Positions 24,040-32,336 of a stretch of DNA of 44,264 nucleotides are shown piece after piece. Source of the DNA: Svornostia sp051306365 (lineage in GTDB: Bacteria; Actinomycetota; Thermoleophilia; Solirubrobacterales; Solirubrobacteraceae); NCBI GenBank assembly GCA_051306365.1, contig JBPPNC010000222.1, forward strand, positions 1 to 44,264. Reading direction: 5' to 3'. Position 1 is the stretch's first letter, and every line of letters starts with the position of its first letter. The position numbers and the translations under genes were made by a program. The notes beneath the pieces were generated by a model. It was not told where the DNA came from. It was given only the letters and a program-made list of their open reading frames with translations, and made no database searches.

Positions 24040-25659
24040 CTACTCCCACTCGATCGTGCCCGGCGGTTTGCTCGTGATGTCGAGCACCACCCGGTTGACG
24101 TCGCGCAGCTCGTTGATCATGCGCGACGCGATCTGCTCGAGCAGGTCGTAGGGCAGGCGTGCCCAGTCGGCGGTCATCGCGTCATCGGACGTCACCGCGC
24201 GGAGCACGACGACCGCGCCGTACGTGCGCTCGTCGCCCTGGACACCCACGGTCCGGACGTCGGGCAGCACACAGAACGACTGCCAAAGCTCGCGGTAGAG
24301 CCCGGCCCTGCGGATCTCGTCCTGGAAGATGTAGTCCGCGTCGCGCAGCAGGTCGAGACGTTCCTTCGTCGCCTCGCCGCCGACGATCCGGATCGCCAGG
24401 CCCGGACCGGGGAACGGCTGGCGCCAGACCAGGCGCTCGTCCAAGCCCAGTTCGGCACCGACGGCGCGGACCTCGTCCTTGAACAGCGCCCGCAGCGGCT
24501 CGACGAGCTCGAACTGCAGATCGTCGGGCAGGCCGCCCACGTTGTGGTGGGACTTGATCGTCGCCGCGCCCGTGCCGCCGCCCGACTCGATGACGTCCGA
24601 GTACAGCGTGCCCTGCACGAGGTAGTTCGCGTCGCCGATCCTGGCGGCTTCCTCCTCGAAGACGCGGATGAACTCGGCGCCGATCGCCTTGCGCTTGGCC
24701 TCGGGCTCCGTCACCCCCTGGAGCTTTGTGAGGAACCGCTCCTCGGCGTCGACTGCGACCAGCGGGATCTTGAACCGGTCCCGGAAGGCGCTGATGACCT
24801 GCTCGCCCTCGTTCTTGCGCATGAGGCCGTGGTCGACGAACACACACGTGAGCTGCTCACCGATCGCGCGGTGCACGAGCAGCGCGGCCACCGACGAATC
24901 GACGCCGCCCGACAGGCCGCAGACGACCTTGCCGGTCCCGACCTGCGCCCGGATCCGGGCGATCTGGTCCTCGACGATGGACGCCGCGCTCCACGTCCCG
25001 TCGCAGCCGCAGATGTCCAGCAGGAAGCGCTGGAGCACCTCGTGCCCGAACGGGGTGTGGACGACCTCCGGGTGGTACTGGATGCCGTAGATGTCGCGCT
25101 CGACGTTCTCGAGCGCCGCGACGGGCGACGCCGTGGATGACGCGAGCGCGGTGAAGCCGGGCGGGGCCTCGAAGACGGTGTCGCGGTGCGACATCCAGCA
25201 CTTCTGCTCGCGCGGGAGATCGGCCAGCAGCCGGCCGGGCTCGCGGACCGTCAGCTCCGAGCGGCCGAACTCGCCGACCTCGGCGCCCTCCACGCGCCCA
25301 CCGAGGGCGAGCGTGATGAGCTGCATGCCGTAACAGATGCCCAGCACCGGGATCCCCAGCTCGAGCAGCTCGGGATCGAGGGCGGGCGCGCCCGCCGCGT
25401 ACACCGACGCCGGCCCGCCGGAGAGGATCAGGCCCTTCGGCTTGCGCCGCCGGACCTCCTCCGCGCCGACGTGGTGCGGCAGCAGCTCGGAGTAGACGCC
25501 GAGCTCGCGCACGCGGCGGGCGATGAGCTGCGAGTACTGGCCCCCGTAGTCCAGGACCACGACCTCGTCGACCGAGCGGGGGGCCTCGACGTCGAGGACA
25601 TCCTCGTTGACAAGTTCCGTCGCGGCCGTCGCGGCGGTGACGATGCCCTCGGTGCTCAA
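24040..25659 (-). CDS. guaA: GMP synthase (glutamine-hydrolysing)
   Basis: 539 residues. Makes GMP from XMP, ATP and glutamine. The N-terminal class I amidotransferase domain has DYGGQYSQLIARRVRE and the nucleophile Cys in GICYGMQL. The ATP pyrophosphatase domain has GLSGGVDSSVAALL. The C-terminal dimerisation domain ends VVLDITSKPPGTIEWE. The TTG at 25659 lies three bases after the guaB3 stop; this start gives an extra 30 or so residues before DYGGQ. A GTG within VVVLDYGG would give the usual family length. Confidence 0.95.
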   Translation of the reverse strand: MSTEGIVTAATAATELVNEDVLDVEAPRSVDEVVVLDYGGQYSQLIARRVRELGVYSELLPHHVGAEEVRRRKPKGLILSGGPASVYAAGAPALDPELLELGIPVLGICYGMQLITLALGGRVEGAEVGEFGRSELTVREPGRLLADLPREQKCWMSHRDTVFEAPPGFTALASSTASPVAALENVERDIYGIQYHPEVVHTPFGHEVLQRFLLDICGCDGTWSAASIVEDQIARIRAQVGTGKVVCGLSGGVDSSVAALLVHRAIGEQLTCVFVDHGLMRKNEGEQVISAFRDRFKIPLVAVDAEERFLTKLQGVTEPEAKRKAIGAEFIRVFEEEAARIGDANYLVQGTLYSDVIESGGGTGAATIKSHHNVGGLPDDLQFELVEPLRALFKDEVRAVGAELGLDERLVWRQPFPGPGLAIRIVGGEATKERLDLLRDADYIFQDEIRRAGLYRELWQSFCVLPDVRTVGVQGDERTYGAVVVLRAVTSDDAMTADWARLPYDLLEQIASRMINELRDVNRVVLDITSKPPGTIEWE

Positions 25660-25662
25660 GGC

Positions 25663-26913
25663 CTAGTTCTCCGAGAGCGCCGGCGTCTTGTCGGCCGGGC
25701 CGGCGACGCTGCCGTTCGCCACCTTCGGGGCCGGTGCGGCCGCGCCACGCGCGCCCATGCCGATGCCCTGCGACGTCTGGAGCAGCTTGCCCTCGGTCTG
25801 CAGCGACGGAGCGATCATCAGCTCCGCGCGGTTGAACTCCGCGATGTCCCGGTAGCCGGTGGTCGCCATCGAGGTCCGCAGCGCGCCCATGAGGTTGAAC
25901 GTGCCGTCGTTCTCGTGCGCCGGGCCGGTGATGATCTCCTCCAGCGAGCCGTTCTGCACGGTCTGCACGCGGGCGCCGCGCGGGAGATCGGGGTGGAACG
26001 TCGCCATACCCCAGTGGAAGCCGTGGCCGGGCGCCTCGTAGCCGCGCGCGAGCGGCGAGCCGATCATGACGGCGTCCGCGCCGCAGGCGATGGCCTTTGA
26101 GACGTCGCCACCGGTGCGCATGCCGCCGTCGGCGATGACCTTGACGTACTCGCCCGTCTCGAGCATGTGCTGGGAGCGGGCCGCCGCGACGTCCGCGATG
26201 GCGGTCGCCTGCGGGACACCGATGCCGAGGACGCCGCGCGTGGTGCACGCCGCGCCGGGGCCGACACCCACGAGCACGCCGGCCGCGCCGGTGCGCATGA
26301 GGTGCAGACCCGTGTGGTAGCTGGCACAGCCGCCGGCCACGACCGGGACGCCGACCTCGCGGATGAACTCCTTGAGGTTCAGCGGCGGGCGCGACGTGTC
26401 CTCGGACACGTGCTCGGCCGACACGACCGTGCCCTGGATGACGAGGATGTCCAGGCCGGCGTCGAGTGCCAGCTCGTAGTACTTGCGCACCTTCTGCGGG
26501 GTCAGCGACGCGGAGACGACCACGCCCTGCTCCTTGATCTCCGCGATGCGCTGGGAGATGAGCTCCGGGATGACGGGCGACTGGTAGATCGCCTGCATCT
26601 CGCGGGTCGCCTCATCCTTCGGAAGCCTGGCGATGCGCTGCAGCAGCTCGTCGGCGTTCTCGTAGCGCGTCCAGACGCCCTCGAGGTTCAGAACCGCCAG
26701 GCCGCCGAGCTTGCCGATGACGCCCGCCGTCTGCGGCGACACGACGCCGTCCATCGCGGAAGCGAGAAGCGGGAGCTCAAAGCGGTAGTCACCGAGCTTC
26801 CACGAGATGTCGACATCGTCAGGGTCGCGCGTCCGCCGAGACGGAACAATCGCGATGTCGTCAAATCCGTATGCGCGGCGGGCCTTCTTGCCGCGACCAA
26901 TCTCTACTTCCAT
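25663..26913 (-). CDS. guaB3: GuaB3-family IMP dehydrogenase-like protein
   Basis: 416 residues, TIM-barrel of the IMPDH/GMP-reductase superfamily, without the CBS pair found in normal GuaB. Visible are the LLASAMDGVV start of the barrel, the active loop GPGAACTTRG with the catalytic Cys, and VIADGGMRTGGDV. GuaB3 proteins are actinobacterial/cyanobacterial paralogues whose activity (IMP dehydrogenase or GMP reductase) is not settled from sequence. Co-transcribed with guaA, three bases apart, so a role in guanine nucleotide synthesis is likely. The C-terminal 30 residues are Ala/Pro-rich and variable. Confidence 0.88.
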   Translation of the reverse strand: MEVEIGRGKKARRAYGFDDIAIVPSRRTRDPDDVDISWKLGDYRFELPLLASAMDGVVSPQTAGVIGKLGGLAVLNLEGVWTRYENADELLQRIARLPKDEATREMQAIYQSPVIPELISQRIAEIKEQGVVVSASLTPQKVRKYYELALDAGLDILVIQGTVVSAEHVSEDTSRPPLNLKEFIREVGVPVVAGGCASYHTGLHLMRTGAAGVLVGVGPGAACTTRGVLGIGVPQATAIADVAAARSQHMLETGEYVKVIADGGMRTGGDVSKAIACGADAVMIGSPLARGYEAPGHGFHWGMATFHPDLPRGARVQTVQNGSLEEIITGPAHENDGTFNLMGALRTSMATTGYRDIAEFNRAELMIAPSLQTEGKLLQTSQGIGMGARGAAAPAPKVANGSVAGPADKTPALSEN

Positions 26914-26941
26914 TGGGCGATCCTAGGCGTCGGGACGGACG

Positions 26942-26965
26942 AAAAGACCCCGCGCAGGCGGGGTC
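26942..26965 (-). terminator. Intrinsic terminator upstream of guaB3
   Basis: On the minus strand an 8-bp perfect stem GACCCCGC/GCGGGGTC with a four-base loop is followed at once by TTTTC. It lies between the DUF6457-like gene and guaB3, about 30 bases before the guaB3 start. It ends the upstream transcript, or less likely acts as a leader attenuator for guaB3. Confidence 0.7.
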
Positions 26966-27031
26966 CAGGAGGGGGAACAGCGCACTTTGCGAGGTCACGT
27001 GCACGTCCCATCCGAGGTTATCAGCGCCGTC

Positions 27032-27256
27032 TTATGACGCCTTCCCGGTCTCGGCGACCTGCTGGGCCACCCCGAGCAGGTCGGCGACCGGTCTGCCGGT
27101 GACCCCGGCGACGTAGCAGCACAGCGGCGCGGCGATCCGCTCCGAGCCGTGCGCCGCCACCGCGGCGAGATCCAGCAGCTGGGCGACCTCCTCCTCGGAC
27201 GGCACCGGTACCCCGGCAGCGGCGGCGAAGGCGGTGACGAACTCCTCGGCGGTCAT
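27032..27256 (-). CDS. Small helical protein, DUF6457-like
   Basis: 74 residues from ATG 27256 (a GTG nine bases earlier is possible). Composition and pattern resemble the small DUF6457 family of actinobacteria: LLDLAAVAAHGSERIAAPLCCYVAG. That domain is sometimes found near or fused to molybdenum-cofactor genes (from memory, not verified). narK and nasA, which need or relate to molybdenum nitrate reduction, are in this window but not adjacent. Function unknown. Confidence 0.6.
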   Translation of the reverse strand: MTAEEFVTAFAAAAGVPVPSEEEVAQLLDLAAVAAHGSERIAAPLCCYVAGVTGRPVADLLGVAQQVAETGKAS

Positions 27257-27264
27257 CGACGACA

Positions 27265-27528
27265 CGCTACGGCGATGTGCTCCTCGCCGTCGCAGCGGGC
27301 GCAGATCCGGAGACCGCGATGGTCGCCGACCACATGACCGGCAAGCTCATGTTCGCCGAGCCGGACCGGTCGCTGGAGGAGGCGAGCATGGCCATGGCCG
27401 AGCACGGCGTGCGCCACCTCGTCGCGATGGAGCACGGTGACGTCACCGGCATCGTCTCGATGCGCGACATCGTCACGTCCCTGCTGGGCACGTCCGAGCG
27501 CAGCCTCAAGGAGCCGGTAGCGGCGTAG
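27265..27528 (+). pseudogene. C-terminal half of a two-CBS-domain protein
   Basis: The frame reads GDVLLAVAAGADPETAMVADHMT, which is what normally lies between the two CBS motifs. One complete CBS motif follows, ending GIVSMRDIVTSLLG. No first CBS domain precedes it: the sequence upstream is the start region of the divergent DUF6457-like gene. GTG 27277 could still start an 83-residue single-CBS protein, so it may be expressed, but it looks like a 5'-truncated relic. Confidence 0.6.
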
Positions 27529-27541
27529 GAGCCCGAACGCG

Positions 27542-27568
27542 AACGAGACCGCCGGGAGCGGTCTCGTT
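27542..27568. terminator. Bidirectional terminator between CBS relic and narK
   Basis: Perfect 11-bp stem AACGAGACCGC/GCGGTCTCGTT with a five-base loop, placed between two convergent genes. It begins 13 bases after the CBS stop and ends 46 bases before the narK stop. Confidence 0.8.
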
Positions 27569-27614
27569 CAACGTCAGGCGCACCACACACGACGACGGCG
27601 GCCGCGAGATGGAG

Positions 27615-29108
27615 CTACGCGGACTCGTGCGCGAGCGTCCGCGCCGTCGCGGCCGCAGGGCTGCGCAGGTACACGGCCCAGGTGATGAGCGCGAACACCA
27701 CGTAGGCGCCGACGAACACCCACAGCGCGGGCACCGCCCAGTCGGTGTTCGCCGAGGCGATGGCGACCTTCTCGGCCGGCGTCTCGGCGGCCTTCAGCAG
27801 CGCAGAGACGTCGAGGCTGGCCTGGCGCAACACCACCTGGATCAGGAAGCCACCGAACGCGCCAATCGCGCCCGCGATGCCGATGACGGCAGCCGCACGG
27901 CGCTTGAACTCCTTCTGCATCTCCTCCTCGTCGGCGCCCGTGCGGTCGGTCTCCTCACGCCCGAGGCGCTTGAAGATCGTCGGAATCATCCGGTACGTCG
28001 AGCCGTTGCCGACTCCGGAGAGCGCAAAGACGACCATGAAGGAGACGAAGAACAGCGTGAAGCTGCGGTTGTTGATGCCGACGATGCCCATGATCGTCGC
28101 GCCCGTCATGCCGAGGAAGACACCCATGGTCACGATCTCGCCGCCGATCCTGTCCGACAGCCACCCGCCGAACGGCCGGGCCACCGAACCGATGAGCGCG
28201 CCGAGGAACGCGAGGCCGGCCAGGTAGGTCGCGATGAAGCTGTGCTGCGCCAGGAACTCCGGGAAGGTGTTCTTGACGACGAGCGGGAACGCGAACGAGA
28301 AGCCGATGAACGTGCCGAACGTCCCGATGTAGAGGATCGACATGATCCACGTGTGCTTCTCGGTGAGTGCGAGCTTGTAGGACTCCTTGTCGGACTTCGC
28401 ATCCGTGATCGAGTCCATGTACAGGTACGCGCCGGTGGCGGCGATGACGATGAACGGGATCCACATCAGGCCGGCGTACGCGAGGTTCACCTCGTGGATG
28501 GGATTCTTCACCGCGGCCGCGGGGACGCCCACGATGATCGCCAGCGGGACGAGCAGCTGGGTCATGGCCACGCCGATGTTGCCGCCGGCCGCGTTCAGCC
28601 CGAGCGCGAAGCCCTTCTTGTCGTCCGGGTAGAAGTGCGAGATGTTCGCCATCGACGAGCTGAAGTTGCCGCCGCCGACGCCCGCCGTCGCAGCGCATGC
28701 GAGGAGCACCCAGAACTGCGTGCTGTGGCTCTGATCCGCGAGCCAACCGCTCGGTACGACGACCGCGACGAGCGTGGCCGGGATCAGCAGCAACGTCGCG
28801 CTCATCATGGTCCACGCGCGACCACCGAACTTCGGCACCGCGAACGTGTACGGGATCCGCAGGGTCGCACCGACGAGGTTCGGCACCGCCGTCAGCCAGA
28901 AGGCCTCGGAGATCGTCAGCTCGATCCCGACGTTCCCCAGGTTGATGACGACGATGGTCCAGAGCACCCAGATGCTGAATCCGAGATTCTCGGCGAGGAT
29001 GCTGAACACCAGGTTCTTCCGGGCGATCGGCTTGCCCTCGGCTTCCCAGAACTCCTCGTCGTCGGGCCTCCAGTCGTCGATCCACCGGCCTCGCGTCAAC
29101 GCGCTCAT
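27615..29108 (-). CDS. narK: Nitrate/nitrite transporter, NarK family (MFS)
   Basis: 497 residues with about twelve membrane helices. The two NarK nitrate-signature regions are visible: GGGNFSSSMANISHFYP with KGFALGLNAAGGNIGVA after it, and GVGNGSTYRMIP in the C-terminal half. It imports nitrate and/or exports nitrite across the cytoplasmic membrane. A GGAGG site precedes the ATG. No nitrate reductase is adjacent, but nasA lies at the right end of the window, so supply of nitrate for assimilation is plausible. Confidence 0.94.
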   Translation of the reverse strand: MSALTRGRWIDDWRPDDEEFWEAEGKPIARKNLVFSILAENLGFSIWVLWTIVVINLGNVGIELTISEAFWLTAVPNLVGATLRIPYTFAVPKFGGRAWTMMSATLLLIPATLVAVVVPSGWLADQSHSTQFWVLLACAATAGVGGGNFSSSMANISHFYPDDKKGFALGLNAAGGNIGVAMTQLLVPLAIIVGVPAAAVKNPIHEVNLAYAGLMWIPFIVIAATGAYLYMDSITDAKSDKESYKLALTEKHTWIMSILYIGTFGTFIGFSFAFPLVVKNTFPEFLAQHSFIATYLAGLAFLGALIGSVARPFGGWLSDRIGGEIVTMGVFLGMTGATIMGIVGINNRSFTLFFVSFMVVFALSGVGNGSTYRMIPTIFKRLGREETDRTGADEEEMQKEFKRRAAAVIGIAGAIGAFGGFLIQVVLRQASLDVSALLKAAETPAEKVAIASANTDWAVPALWVFVGAYVVFALITWAVYLRSPAAATARTLAHESA

Positions 29109-29264
29109 CGCAGTCCTCCGCAGTCAGTCATGGCTTGTGACCGGGAGCCTCTGACACGCCCGTGTCCGCGCCATGCACGCGCGGTGTCGAGTTCGTGACC
29201 GTTGTGTTGCGAGTTCGTTGCGAGGCGCAGTGTCCACTAGGTCCGACGCAAGAACCGGCTCAAT

Positions 29265-29283
29265 AACCCAACGCGTGCGGAAA
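29265..29283 (+). repeat. Left copy of a 19-bp direct repeat (candidate attachment site)
   Basis: AACCCAACGCGTGCGGAAA, identical to 33776-33794; four bases to the left also match except one (CAAn). The two copies bracket a segment with an AAA ATPase, IS and defence-gene relics and an excisionase-like gene. The nearby GGTCCGACGCAAGAACC (29240-29256) links this spot to the intergenic repeats at 34548 and 37918. Confidence 0.6.
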
Positions 29284-29293
29284 ACTGATGCGG

Positions 29294-30694
29294 CTATGAG
29301 TACAGGATTTCCGGCGTCACGAGTTTGATACGCCGCGGTTCTGCGGCTGCGAGCTTCTCCAGTTGGCTGGTGAAGCCCTCGCGTGAGAAGAAGTAATGCC
29401 GCTGGACGTGAGCGGCTCTGGGTATGTGCGGTTCGGTCTCAGCCAGCAGGTTCTCTTCGCCGAAGTCGAGTTTGCCTGACGTCCACTTGCAGCTGCCAGT
29501 TGCGTTTACCGTGGCGTCGTAGTCGAGCGACACGATGTCGATTTCCTGCGAGCGTGTCTGCCGTCCTTCGCCGGTGGGCACCTGCCCCCACCACGATCCC
29601 ACGGTGGCGGCCCGCTCCATATCGTGCACGTAGTGCTGGCAGATCAGTTCAAAGGCTGGTTTTGAGACGAAGTGGTCGAGATGAGGCATCACGACCTCGT
29701 CGACGTAGCGCTCCGCGTCAGCGCGGGTGCGCAGCCTTGACTTGGCGGGGTCGACGAAGCGGAAATAGAAGTTCAGGAAACCGTCGACGATGGTGTAACT
29801 CGTCTTCTTGGAACGTTCGGATGCGGTGATTGGGCGGTCGACGCGCACGAGGTGCATGCGCTCGAGCGTCTTCACCGTCTGAGAGACCTGCGAGTCGTCG
29901 AGACCGGTTCGGTTGGCGATCTTCGAGTTCTGTGTCTGCCCCTGGGCGATCGCACGCAGCACTGCAATGTGGTTCCGTGGGTCCGGCAGTTCCTGGCGTA
30001 GCAGCAGATCGGCTTCTTCGTACAGGAACCCGTCACGGTAGAGCGCGTGGCGCAGGATGTGTTCGCGTAGAGGCGTGCCGTCATCGAAACGTTCAAGGTA
30101 GTAGGGCATTCCACCGCAGACCGCGTAGGCGCGGATGCGGTCCTCGTACGAGTAGCCGGGATGAAACAGCGCTGCCTCGCGGTGGTTGAACGGCAACAGC
30201 TGAAGCTGCCCGGTTCGCCGACCGTACATCGACCCTCCGAGTACCTCGCGTTCGAAGAAACCAACTTCGCTGCCGGCGAGTACGAGCAGGATCGGCAGGT
30301 CGCGCCCGGTCGACCGCCACCACCGGTTGATAGTCGAACCCAGGCCGCGGTCCTGAGCGGCCAGGTACTGAAACTCGTCAAGGATGACGATCGTACGCTG
30401 CGAACCAACGAACTGCTCGATCGCGACCAAAGCCGCGTCCCAGGAAGTCACCGGCTGCGCGGCGAGCAGCGCGTTGTCTGAAACACGCGCGAGTTCGGCA
30501 CTCAGATCGGAAAGTTGGTCGGTCAGCACACCCTCGGTGGCTTCGAAGTACAGCGCCCTCTTACGCGAGCTGAAATGCGTGAGCAGTTCGGTCTTGCCGA
30601 CGCGGCGGCGCCCCCAGATGACGAAGAAGCGCGCATCGGATGCGGCCCAGTTCTCTTCGAAAGCTGCCAGCTCGTCGACACGATTGAAGAACAT
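29294..30694 (-). CDS. AAA+ ATPase with DUF234-type C-terminus
   Basis: 466 residues. Walker A is GRRRVGKTELL (about residue 27), Walker B is TIVILDEFQYL, and VLAGSEVGFFE is a sensor-like segment. After the ATPase a winged helix (about 280-340, SKIANRTGLDDSQVSQTV) precedes a DUF234-like region with QEIDIVSLDYD, which resembles a nuclease-fold remnant. This architecture (MJ1625-like) is widespread in archaea and mobile regions of bacteria; its role is unknown. ATG 30694 is chosen at MFFNRVDEL, the family start, seven bases from a 37-bp palindrome. Only intact large gene of the accessory segment. Confidence 0.8.
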   Translation of the reverse strand: MFFNRVDELAAFEENWAASDARFFVIWGRRRVGKTELLTHFSSRKRALYFEATEGVLTDQLSDLSAELARVSDNALLAAQPVTSWDAALVAIEQFVGSQRTIVILDEFQYLAAQDRGLGSTINRWWRSTGRDLPILLVLAGSEVGFFEREVLGGSMYGRRTGQLQLLPFNHREAALFHPGYSYEDRIRAYAVCGGMPYYLERFDDGTPLREHILRHALYRDGFLYEEADLLLRQELPDPRNHIAVLRAIAQGQTQNSKIANRTGLDDSQVSQTVKTLERMHLVRVDRPITASERSKKTSYTIVDGFLNFYFRFVDPAKSRLRTRADAERYVDEVVMPHLDHFVSKPAFELICQHYVHDMERAATVGSWWGQVPTGEGRQTRSQEIDIVSLDYDATVNATGSCKWTSGKLDFGEENLLAETEPHIPRAAHVQRHYFFSREGFTSQLEKLAAAEPRRIKLVTPEILYS

Positions 30695-30700
30695 GCAGAA

Positions 30701-30737
30701 GATCTTACCGCACAATAAGTTATTGCGCCATAAGATC
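30701..30737. promoter_or_regulatory. 37-bp AT-rich interrupted palindrome upstream of the AAA ATPase
   Basis: Two nested inverted repeats are exactly centred on base 30719: outer arms GATCTTA (701-707) and TAAGATC (731-737), inner arms CAATAA and TTATTG around one G. The two 5-base spacers do not pair perfectly. It is far more AT-rich than its surroundings and lies six bases before the ATPase ATG. Likely an operator, or a hairpin in the leader. Confidence 0.7.
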
Positions 30738-31001
30738 TCAGGATCTGCGTGCCGGGCGCGCTCATCACCCGGACACCCTGTCGGCGGTATTCGCCCACAC
30801 TGAGAACGACGGGGAGGGAGGCCGGCCAACGGGCCCAATGCGCAGAGAGCGCTGGGCCAAGCCCACGGTTACTGGGTCCCGTGGATCGCCCCAACTGAAC
30901 CGTCGGCCGACCCCAGCTGGATCGGCACCGGACTCCAACCCTTCGCAACGCTGACCCGAGCCGGCGCTCAAAGACTCATCGAGGTGAGAATGACGGTCTG
31001 A
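30738..31001 (+). other. Stretch without a recognisable gene; frame relic at the right end
   Basis: A rightward open frame of about 60 codons ends at 31001 (GYWVPWIAPTEPSADPSW, then LTRAGAQRLIEV). It has no start, and its right end runs into the IS3 boundary. It looks like the 3' end of a gene cut by rearrangement; not identified. Confidence 0.3.
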
Positions 31002-31101
31002 AGTGGCCCCACTGTGACGGCTTGAACTGGCCCTGGAGTTCCCCCGGTTTGCGGAGTCGTGACTGCTTGCAGCGAAAGCCGTGCGAAAGGGTGGTGTGCG
31101 A

Positions 31102-31391
31102 ATGCCGAAGACGAAGCCTGCCTATCCGGAGCAGTTCCGGCGGGAGGCGCTGGAGTTGGTCCGTGCGGCCGTTCGATCCCAGACGTGGCTGCCTCGCTTG
31201 GGGTCTCTGCGCAGTCGTTGCGTAACCGGAAGCGGCAGGATGACCGTGATCGCGGTGAGCGTCAGGATGGGCTGACCAGCGTCGAGCGCGACGAGCTCAA
31301 GCAGCTCCGCAAGCGCGTCAAGCGCTTGGAGCAGGAGGGCGACATCCTCAAACGCGCGACGGCGCTCTTCGCCAGGGAGACGGAGCGGTGA
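31102..31391 (+). pseudogene. IS3 orfA transposase subunit, frameshifted
   Basis: ATG 31102 begins MPKTKPAYPEQFRREALELVRA, the usual DNA-binding start. Near 31170 the frame shifts by one base, and the family sequence continues as GRSIPDVAASLGVSAQSLRN. It ends with the leucine-zipper part LKQLRKRVKRLEQEGDILKRA. The HTH is thus split. The stop overlaps the orfB start (GTGA), as in many IS3 members. Confidence 0.8.
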
Positions 31392-31513
31392 CGGTCTATC
31401 GTCACATCTCCGCGGAGCGCGCCCAGTCCGACCTTCCGGTCTCCGTGATGTGCCAGACGCTCGGGGTCAGCGAGTCGGGTACTGGGGGTGGTGCAAGCGC
31501 CCGCCGTCAGACC
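31388..31513 (+). pseudogene. IS3 orfB transposase, N-terminal fragment
   Basis: GTG 31388 begins VTVYRHISAERAQ, then VSVMCQTLGVSESG as in IS3 orfB. A frameshift near 31482 is followed by YWGWCKRPPSDR in another frame, then similarity ends at 31515. The DDE catalytic domain is entirely missing. Confidence 0.8.
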
Positions 31514-31778
31514 GGGGTCGAGCACCTTCTGTGGCATGCCATCGTTGGCCGCAAGCACCCGCCGACGGGCCTCGGCGATCGTCTTCTCGCTCGCGCCCCA
31601 TTGACACAGCGAGACGAAGAAGTTTGTCCGAGCGCGCGCTGTCCGGCGTCCCCTCGACCGGCACGAGTGTGGCGTACACCGCGGCTCGCGCCGCCGCCAG
31701 CGGCCGGCGCGCCCACCAAAGATGCAGCTTGCGCGGGTGCAGCGCGGCGTGGCCGATCTTCTCGCGCTGGGCGACCAC
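31514..31778 (-). pseudogene. DUF1156-type DNA methylase fragment
   Basis: On the minus strand GTG 31778 starts a frame with REKIGHAALHPRKLHLWWARRPLAA. LHLWWARRPLAA is the hallmark of DUF1156 adenine-specific methylases found in defence operons. After a frameshift near 31622 the family sequence resumes as SLCQWGASEKTIAEARRRVL and reaches KVLDP at 31514. There the conserved DPFAGGG motif should continue, but the IS3 relic begins. The catalytic part is absent, so the gene is dead. Confidence 0.7.
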
Positions 31779-32076
31779 GCTAGGACGTCGGGCGAGACGA
31801 GCTGCGGCCCGTCGGCGTCCTCGACCACCGCGACGGCTCGGCCCACGCCTGCTCCGGACGGCCCCTCAGGTCCATTCCCAGGATGACGTAGGTGAAGAAG
31901 TGGATCGCGTACGGCTCACGGGCCCAAGGGGCCACGAACGGGGCGAGGCCGCCGTCGACACCGTGCAGCAGCTCACGCATCTTCTCGATGCTCGCGCCGT
32001 ACAGTTCGTGTCCCGGCGAGAGCAGCACCGCGTCCTCGTGCTGCGCGCTGGCTCGTGCTTCCTTGCGGAACGTCAT
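31779..32076 (-). pseudogene. C-terminal fragment of a helicase-like defence protein
   Basis: The minus-strand frame has LLSPGHELYGASIEKMREL, then PWAREPYAIHFFTYVILGMD. This resembles the C-terminal accessory region of large SNF2-type helicases that accompany DUF1156 methylases. One frameshift near 31836 separates this from VVEDADGPQLVSPDVL, which leads straight into the methylase start. The order helicase then methylase, with no gap, suggests an old operon. Assignment is from memory of such families and is tentative. Confidence 0.45.
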
Positions 32077-32336
32077 CTTCAGGTAACCGGTCCTGTGGCG
32101 GCCCGAGGCGGCGCACGGAGGTCAGGCGGTCGTCCTTCAGCGAACGCGGGACTCTGGCCTTGGTCGTCTGTCAGACGATGACGTGGTGGTCGCGTTCAAG
32201 TTCGGGTTCTGTTTGCGGGCCCTGGAGGAGTTCTTCTTTCAGGATGAGCACGCCCAGCACTAGGAGCACCGGTGGCGCGGCGTTTGTACGCGCGCTCAGC
32301 GCTCAGCGGCGGAATGTAGGGGTCGATGGTCCGATT
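32077..32336. other. 260-base stretch without a convincing gene
   Basis: Only a short leftward frame ending at 32171 stands out (LVLGVLILKEELLQG, then PELERDHHVIV). It has hydrophobic and charged parts but no known family. It may be the end of another lost gene. No RNA gene or repeat seen. Confidence 0.3.

Larger units (their letters stand above)
30991..31513 (+). mobile_element. Decayed IS3-family insertion sequence
   Basis: Contains a frameshifted orfA and the first 40 codons of orfB in the usual overlapping order. The left end has a near-duplicate motif typical of element termini: TGACGGTCTGAAGTGGCCCC at 30991 and TGACGGCTTGAACTGGCCC about 24 bases later. The right end is lost: orfB stops at the junction with the methylase relic near 31514. 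The element cannot be active by itself. Confidence 0.75.

Noticed and set aside
26946..26965. Hairpin before guaB3 as a purine riboswitch or attenuator
   Set aside because: A simple stem followed by TTTT on the transcribed strand is better explained as a terminator of the upstream small gene; no aptamer sequence was seen.
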